Shown piece after piece: positions 59,137 to 64,000 of a stretch of 64,000 nucleotides of DNA. The DNA is from Schlesneria paludicola DSM 18645 (GTDB lineage: Bacteria > Planctomycetota > Planctomycetia > Planctomycetales > Planctomycetaceae), in NCBI RefSeq assembly GCF_000255655.1, contig NZ_JH636434.1:2673625-2737624 (forward strand). Reading direction: 5' to 3'. How positions within the stretch are numbered: position 1 is the stretch's first letter; each line of letters begins with the position of its first letter. A model generated the notes under the pieces. The model saw only the letters and a list, made by a program, of their open reading frames with translations. It did not search any database and was not told the DNA's origin. The translations under genes were made by a program, and so were the position numbers.

Positions 59137-61287
59137 CTATCGGGATCGACGCCTGTAGACGATGAAGCCAACAGCGATCAGGAGCACCACAAGATTCAAG
59201 ATTACGAACCGACGAATCAAGATTGCGGCGGTTGACAATTGCGGTGTCTGCCCAACATCCGGCCGAGAATCGGCAGACGGAATCTGTTTTCCAAGCTCAA
59301 TCTGCGCCTGCAGGGCCACCTTCGGGGCAGCCGTCGCGTCGGAAGGTTGAGAATCGCGTGCCTGCAAGGAATTGCCTGGAATCGTACCTGTTTCGATCGG
59401 CTTGCCGTTCGCGTCGAGAGGTTTCAAAGTCAGGTCAAACACCGTCGAGTGCTCAGGCGGTACCAACTGGAAGTACTCGTCTGAAACCGGCTGATTCAAT
59501 TCGATGAACGTCAACTCGTATTCGGTTCGGACTGCCGGCCTTCCGAGATAGTCCTTTGGAACCATGTTCTCGGCATAGCGGGTTTCGATAATTCGCCGAG
59601 GCATCCAGATTTGACCCGCGACTTGACGCAGGTCACAGAATTCATTGTCGATTCGATACGGGCGTTGTTTGGTCTGGCGTCTTAGGGCAAACCCCGCATT
59701 GCGATCCAGCCACAACCTGTCGGTATCTGCGGACTCGATCACCACGCAGTCGGAACCATCAAGTTGCTCATGCTCCGTGACGACGTGCCAAACACCTTGT
59801 GACAAAAGATCAGAAAGACGGTGTCTCTGCCTGTACTTGAAGTCATGGGGAAGTGCGGCACCTGTGATGCCAAACTGAATCAGATCCAGATAGTTTCGAC
59901 TATTGAACATCTCCCGATCCATTTGAGACGGAAGTTGAAATACAAAATTCGGACGCGCGACATGTTGATCATCTTTGAGTTCAAGGCCGCTGTTGTTGTT
60001 TCTGACCACCGAGCCGTCGTAGACCTGGATGTTCTCCCGAGTCTCGATCCGTGCGCGGGGACTCCACTCGAGGATTTCCCGATAAGACAACACCGATGTC
60101 GCAGGGGCGTTGAGATTCACGAACCGTTGCGGTTGTTTCTTCTTGATCTCATCCGCGATGAAGTTGAGGGATCTAAAGCGAGATCGTTCGCTGTAGTGCG
60201 TCTTCTGGTGGTCGATAACCAGACTCGCCGTTCGTTCTTCGTCTGGAATGGGAGATCGGCGCCACCCCTTCCACAGGACCTCAGGATCCATCAGTGTTTC
60301 CGAGCGGATGCGATACTCGACGCGGATCGATTGGATGGTCGCATAGTTCTGGCGATAGGCCGCTGCGATCTCTTCAAACGGCGGCACGAGTGGAATTGGT
60401 GCGAGTGCAAGTCGCAGTTCGTTTGCATTTGGTTTTGGCTTTAAACCGATACCTGCCGCCACAATCAGCGTACTTGCGACAACTGTCAGTGCAACTGTGG
60501 CTAGAACCACCGAATGCTTGATAGACCCGAGCATCGACAGGATCTTCGAGAATGTTCCGGTGGCCATTGTCGTTTGGGTCGCGCCAACCCCGGCGGTGGT
60601 GAGTGTTGCGGCCACCAGCGGTCCCGGAACGGCTGCAGCTGCCGCATTCTGAGTGAGCAATACGGCGAGCGTGACTGCCGACAACGCAACCCCGCGCCGC
60701 GTCAGGCGGTCGGCCAGTAGCGACCGCGCTTTCATCAATCGCGACGAGACCGTCGCTTCAGGCCAGTTCAACTGGCGAGCAGCGTCTTTGCGCGTTTTCC
60801 CTTCGATGTCGCAAAGGATCACCACGCACCGCAACGGGTCAGAAAGCCGCGCCAGCTCCTCGTCCAATACCGGTGAGACATCTGCCCAGAGGGTAGGAGA
60901 ATCTGGCGAGCATTCAACCGCGATGTCCATCTCAAGCTCTCCACTCGGTTCGATTCGTGGCCTCTTGGAAGCAGCGGTTCTCACTTTGAGTGCGGCGTGG
61001 CGGGCAACACGATGCAGCCAACTGACAAGCAACGCCGGTTGTGAAATTTGTGCGGCATACTGAGCCAGACTCAGAAATGTCGCCTGGAACGCGTCTTCTG
61101 ATTCGTGATGTCGCTTGAGGATCCGGCGACAAATACCAAATACCATTCGCCCGTGCCGATCAAGCAACGCCTCAAACGCCGTTTGATCACGCTGCGTGAC
61201 GAATCGCGCCAATAGCTGACTGTCGGTCACGTCGGTCGTTCCGGTAGTGACATCGGCCTGTCCAGTTTGAAATTTCAGTTCATTCAT
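59137..61287 (-). CDS. ECF sigma factor with two membrane segments around a sensor-like domain
   Basis: A 716-residue protein. Residues about 20-200 are an ECF sigma factor: LLDRHGRMVFGICRRILKRHHESEDAFQATFLSLAQY (region 2) and LDEELARLSDPLRCVVILCDIEGKTRKDAARQLNWPEATVSSRLMKARSLL (region 4), described by their ends. Membrane segment one is at about 259-281 (VVLATVALTVVASTLIVAAG). Residues about 300-640 are beta-rich and LolA-like in places (IQSIRVEYRIRSETL, WHVVTEHEQLDGSDCVVIESADTDRLWLD, RTEYELTFIELNQPVSDEYFQLVPP). A second segment lies at about 688-710 (FVILNLVVLLIAVGFIVY), followed by RRRSR. So both ends are cytoplasmic and the sensor is outside. Confidence 0.78.
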   Translation of the reverse strand: MNELKFQTGQADVTTGTTDVTDSQLLARFVTQRDQTAFEALLDRHGRMVFGICRRILKRHHESEDAFQATFLSLAQYAAQISQPALLVSWLHRVARHAALKVRTAASKRPRIEPSGELEMDIAVECSPDSPTLWADVSPVLDEELARLSDPLRCVVILCDIEGKTRKDAARQLNWPEATVSSRLMKARSLLADRLTRRGVALSAVTLAVLLTQNAAAAAVPGPLVAATLTTAGVGATQTTMATGTFSKILSMLGSIKHSVVLATVALTVVASTLIVAAGIGLKPKPNANELRLALAPIPLVPPFEEIAAAYRQNYATIQSIRVEYRIRSETLMDPEVLWKGWRRSPIPDEERTASLVIDHQKTHYSERSRFRSLNFIADEIKKKQPQRFVNLNAPATSVLSYREILEWSPRARIETRENIQVYDGSVVRNNNSGLELKDDQHVARPNFVFQLPSQMDREMFNSRNYLDLIQFGITGAALPHDFKYRQRHRLSDLLSQGVWHVVTEHEQLDGSDCVVIESADTDRLWLDRNAGFALRRQTKQRPYRIDNEFCDLRQVAGQIWMPRRIIETRYAENMVPKDYLGRPAVRTEYELTFIELNQPVSDEYFQLVPPEHSTVFDLTLKPLDANGKPIETGTIPGNSLQARDSQPSDATAAPKVALQAQIELGKQIPSADSRPDVGQTPQLSTAAILIRRFVILNLVVLLIAVGFIVYRRRSR

Positions 61288-61688
61288 GAATCACAGCTTG
61301 CTAAATGTCATCACAGCAACCAGGCGCAGCGGTCACGGAGCGTACAAAACGATTGCTCACGCAACCGATCACGGTCTGAACGGTGTCCCGATTTCAGCTC
61401 GTCTAGCAAAATAGAGCTTTGCCGAAGACGCTCATTTGAACAATTCCCAAGAAACGGCAAAAAGAAAGGAAAATTTCCCCAGATGCAAAAAAACAAGGTG
61501 CATCGATCCTTGTGATGGTGCGCACTGCCAGAATCAAAGTCATTCGCGGTGAAGTGATGGATTTAACGCAGGTGAACGATTCGTCTGTCTCGCGTCTTAG
61601 GAATCGCCCAGAGCAGCCTCTCTGAGCAGGCTGTTTTGAGTTCGTCGGTCGGATGCAATTGCTGAACGCGACGAAACGAATCGATTGA
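61288..61688. other. AT-rich spacer upstream of the second sigma gene
   Basis: 400 bases with purine-rich tracts around 61450-61490. It presumably holds the sigma-gene promoter; nothing else is recognisable. Confidence 0.4.
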
Positions 61689-61811
61689 ACTTTCACTCCT
61701 TCAGAGATTCGACTGAACACGACGAGAAATCTGCAATGCAGATCGTTTCGGCTCGACCAAGGCTCCTTCAAAGAGTTTTTTGAGCATCCTTTAATCTGGA
61801 TCGCTGGTCTG

Positions 61812-62120
61812 TTGTTCGCAGGAGGAATTTACTACCTCGCGGGTGATGTACCGTGGACAAGAATTGTGATCCCTGCCCTGCTGGCCATCAGCGTTGGCCC
61901 TCGACTCTTCGATGGTTCGATCAAGGACCGATACCCATCGGCACGACACGCGTGGTTGCTCTCCATCGGCATGACAGCACTGATTGTCGGCGTCGTGCTG
62001 AGGATGGCGATTCCAGCCTGGCAGGGACAATTATTTGACCTGACGTGGCTCGGTATCGCGTTCTTCGCAATTCTGACGTTTGTGATCTTGAATCGAGATC
62101 ACAAGGACGTCGTCGCCTGA
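61812..62120 (+). CDS. Small membrane protein, N-terminus uncertain
   Basis: About 102 residues from a TTG at 61812, with three hydrophobic segments (MFAGGIYYLAGD region, LLSIGMTALIVGVVLRMAI, LTWLGIAFFAILTFVILN). The frame stays open upstream to 61689 and continues the first segment (KEFFEHPLIWIAGLLFAGGIYYLAG), but has no ATG, GTG or TTG before 61812 that fits. An ATG at 61736 is one base out of phase and would join this frame if one T were lost from the six-T run at 61776-61781. Family unknown. It converges with the AI-2E transporter gene, five bases apart. Confidence 0.5.
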   Translation: MFAGGIYYLAGDVPWTRIVIPALLAISVGPRLFDGSIKDRYPSARHAWLLSIGMTALIVGVVLRMAIPAWQGQLFDLTWLGIAFFAILTFVILNRDHKDVVA

Positions 62121-62125
62121 ATCGC

Positions 62126-63148
62126 TCAGTCTTTACTCATCAACAACGCAATCGGTTTGGTTGCTTCGACGGCTGAGAAGGCGGCGCGTAGACAGGTGGC
62201 AATCGGCATCGCAAGCACCAGCCCAATCAGGCCCCAGGCCCAACCCCAATAGGCCATGAACACGAGCAACAACAACGAATCGATATTGAGATGATGTCCC
62301 GAGATTTGAACCTCGAGCAGATCGATCCAGATAAACCGAATCGCCATGAGAAGCACGAACAGCGTGATCGCGGCGGGAAGCGGCAATTGCAAGAACCCTA
62401 GCAAAATTGGCGGGATCAGCGCGGCGATGACCCCGATGTAGGTGACGTAATTCAACGCAAAAATCAACACGGTCCACAATAACCAGTAATCGATACCGAA
62501 GGCCGCCAGAACAAACCCCGCCGTCAGCGCCAGCCCGGCATTCACTCCGGTCTTGACCTCCATGTACTTGGCCATTCCATCGGTGACCGCCTGAAACACG
62601 GCGAGAATCCGCTCGGCTCGTTCCGGTGGGAAAGCCCGATGAATCCGCTTCGGGAATTTTGGGGCGGCCAGCGTGAGAAACAGGAGATAGAACACGAGCA
62701 TCAGTCCGAATTCCGCGGACTCCGCCGCCGTGCCAGCCACAAAGCTGATGACGGTTTCAGGGGTCAGCAGACTCATCCCCTCAGTCAGACGGTCCTGCAG
62801 CCCCCAACGCGTCGCAGCATCAAGAAACTTTTGCTTGTACATCGGCCAGTCTCTTTGGAACCGCACAGCGTTGACCGAGAGAATGGATAACAATGCCGTC
62901 ACCGCCCCCGATGCGAGCAGAAAGAGAACAAGATAAGCCCACGAGACCGAGTAGCCATGCCGCTTCATCCAATGGGCCGCGGGACGGATCAGAAAGTAGA
63001 CAAAGACCGCGGAAAGCAGCGGCTTCAGAATCGGCCCGAGGTACGTCACCGCCGCCCCGATCAGAATGATGGCGATCACGGTGAGTTGCCAATTGGCGGA
63101 CGTTTTCGGCGAGTCATCTTCTGGGTGGGCCAAAATGTCACTTCTCAA
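62126..63148 (-). CDS. AI-2E / PerM-family membrane transporter
   Basis: A 340-residue integral membrane protein with about eight segments, including WQLTVIAIILIGAAVTYLGPILKPLLSAVFVYFLIRP at the N-terminus (described by its ends) and the conserved C-terminal block ISGHHLNIDSLLLLVFMAYWGWAWGLIGLVLAMPI. A PPILLGFLQLP segment sits between. The family includes autoinducer-2 exporters and Na+(Li+)/H+ antiporters; the substrate cannot be told from sequence. The start is TTG at 63148 with weak ribosome site. Confidence 0.82.
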   Translation of the reverse strand: MRSDILAHPEDDSPKTSANWQLTVIAIILIGAAVTYLGPILKPLLSAVFVYFLIRPAAHWMKRHGYSVSWAYLVLFLLASGAVTALLSILSVNAVRFQRDWPMYKQKFLDAATRWGLQDRLTEGMSLLTPETVISFVAGTAAESAEFGLMLVFYLLFLTLAAPKFPKRIHRAFPPERAERILAVFQAVTDGMAKYMEVKTGVNAGLALTAGFVLAAFGIDYWLLWTVLIFALNYVTYIGVIAALIPPILLGFLQLPLPAAITLFVLLMAIRFIWIDLLEVQISGHHLNIDSLLLLVFMAYWGWAWGLIGLVLAMPIATCLRAAFSAVEATKPIALLMSKD

Positions 63149-63326
63149 AAATCGCCAGGATCAATCATCTCACATCCCTAAACTCTAGCAAAACTCACCA
63201 AGAAGAAACTCTCTGCGAGCGGTTTCAAATACGTGAGAGACCAACGGCGCGGTCCTGAGTTACTCTGAAGAACTCGCACCCTACGTGTCAGCTGGGCCGT
63301 GGATTTCGTGTGAGCTTGAAGTCGGC

Positions 63327-64000
63327 TCATTGTGCAAGCGGACTCAACAATACGTTGCATTTGGGGAGAGAGTCTTGCAGGCGTTCTTTGGCCTCTGAAT
63401 TCATTTTTGCACTGAGAATTCGCAAGACTTTGAGGTTCGGGAGCTCTGAGGTGAATAACAAACCAGCCTCGGTAATCTGATTCGAGACGAGTGACAGCTC
63501 GCGAAGGTTCTGCAGTTCCTTCAGAGTTCCAATGCCCGCGTCGGTCATCTGAGGGCATCGCAAGTCGAGCTTTTCGAGTACTTCGAATATGCCTACCGTT
63601 TTGAACAGGTTGTCTGTCAATTCGTTTGAATGCAGCGAGAGCTCGCGAAGATGCTTCAAGCCGCGAATTGAGGAAACACCCACGTCGTGAAAACGTCCAC
63701 GTGCCTGAAGAACTTCGAGTTTTGGATACCGTGTTGCAATGATCGCGAAGTCAGAATCGTCCGCTTCCCAGCCCCCTTTGTCTCCGGGAGCCAATCGAAG
63801 TAAATCTCCATTGAGGTTTCGCCGCAACACGGCCGTTCCGCGACCGTTGAAAAGTTCCCACGAAATCTGAAGGGCATCGGCCGGACAAAGGAACATCAAA
63901 GGCTGCTGAATGCCCCTGCGATTGTCTCTGAAGCCGGATAGGTCTTCTCCGCCCATCCGTTTCAGAATATCAGGAGAAATGTCGCGGTGGACAAATTCAA
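63327..64000 (-). CDS. Leucine-rich-repeat protein (C-terminal part, cut by window edge)
   Basis: At least 223 residues; the frame stays open to the right edge, so the ATG at 63956 may be internal. From about residue 75 it holds leucine-rich repeats: LEVLQARGRFHDVGVSSIRG, LKHLRELSLHSNELTDN, LEKLDLRCPQMTDAGIGT and LQNLRELSLVSNQITEAGL, the form often seen in planctomycetes and thought to bind proteins. No signal is visible in this part. The stop is at 63327. Confidence 0.7.
   Translation of the reverse strand, partial: EFVHRDISPDILKRMGGEDLSGFRDNRRGIQQPLMFLCPADALQISWELFNGRGTAVLRRNLNGDLLRLAPGDKGGWEADDSDFAIIATRYPKLEVLQARGRFHDVGVSSIRGLKHLRELSLHSNELTDNLFKTVGIFEVLEKLDLRCPQMTDAGIGTLKELQNLRELSLVSNQITEAGLLFTSELPNLKVLRILSAKMNSEAKERLQDSLPKCNVLLSPLAQ

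Noticed and set aside
63957..64000. HRD motif (FVHRDISP) suggesting a protein kinase at the window edge
   Set aside because: Nothing kinase-like follows; the sequence leads into leucine-rich repeats.

Overview
The window looks like the chromosome of a planctomycete, probably Planctomycetales; I do not commit to a genus. The markers are: a prepilin-like DUF1559 protein with its H-x9-DG motif, followed by a small lipoprotein; a Tat-exported DUF1501 protein; a cell-surface protein with an LEPR-XLL-type N-terminal signal (here LEGRKML); ECF sigma factors fused to membrane segments and extracytoplasmic domains; very large secreted PQQ-propeller and TPR proteins; and sparse genes with long spacers.

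Layout. Positions 1-4600 hold housekeeping genes: the 5' part of dnaE on the minus strand, an archaeal-type phosphoglycerate mutase (apgM) and aroA on the minus strand. Positions 5000-11800 hold a zinc-ribbon protein, a GspF/PilC-like membrane protein that overlaps a threonine synthase, a GlcF-like Fe-S protein, a small membrane protein and a secreted SMP-30 lactonase with an extra C-terminal domain. Positions 12060-13410 are a compact minus-strand operon: a MerR regulator followed by two small exported cysteine-rich proteins, driven by a textbook MerR-type promoter. I read it as an envelope metal-sequestration system, and it is the best candidate here for something undescribed. Positions 13580-16520 hold two membrane acyltransferases and a small membrane-protein gene broken by an in-frame TGA. 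Positions 16860-26165 hold the DUF1559/lipoprotein pair, a 1581-residue PQQ-like propeller protein and a 724-residue TPR/STN-like protein.

Positions 26280-43890 are a flagellar island: flgM, fliC, fliD and fliS on the plus strand; flgB-flgC-fliE-motE-like and flgF-flgG-flgA-flgH-flgI-flgJ-flgN-flgK-flgL on the minus strand; and a second flgG-like gene transcribed divergently. It supplies rod, L- and P-rings, hook-filament junction, filament, cap and chaperones. Hook, export-gate and motor genes must lie elsewhere.

Positions 44250-61290 look like an envelope-sensing region. It contains a secreted regulatory-like protein, an overlapping pair of secreted proteins, a sigma factor tethered to a DUF1559-like domain and translationally coupled to a two-domain trypsin-like protein whose second unit is degenerate and split by a PDZ domain, a BlaI/M56 pair with paired operator dyads, the LEPR-type surface protein, a DUF1501 protein, an NfeD-like protein and a second sigma factor with two membrane segments around a sensor-like domain. 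The end holds a small membrane protein, an AI-2E/PerM transporter and a partial leucine-rich-repeat protein.

A family of palindromic dispersed repeats built around GAGCCAGTCCCC occurs at five intergenic places. I saw no tRNA, rRNA, CRISPR array, transposase or phage gene.
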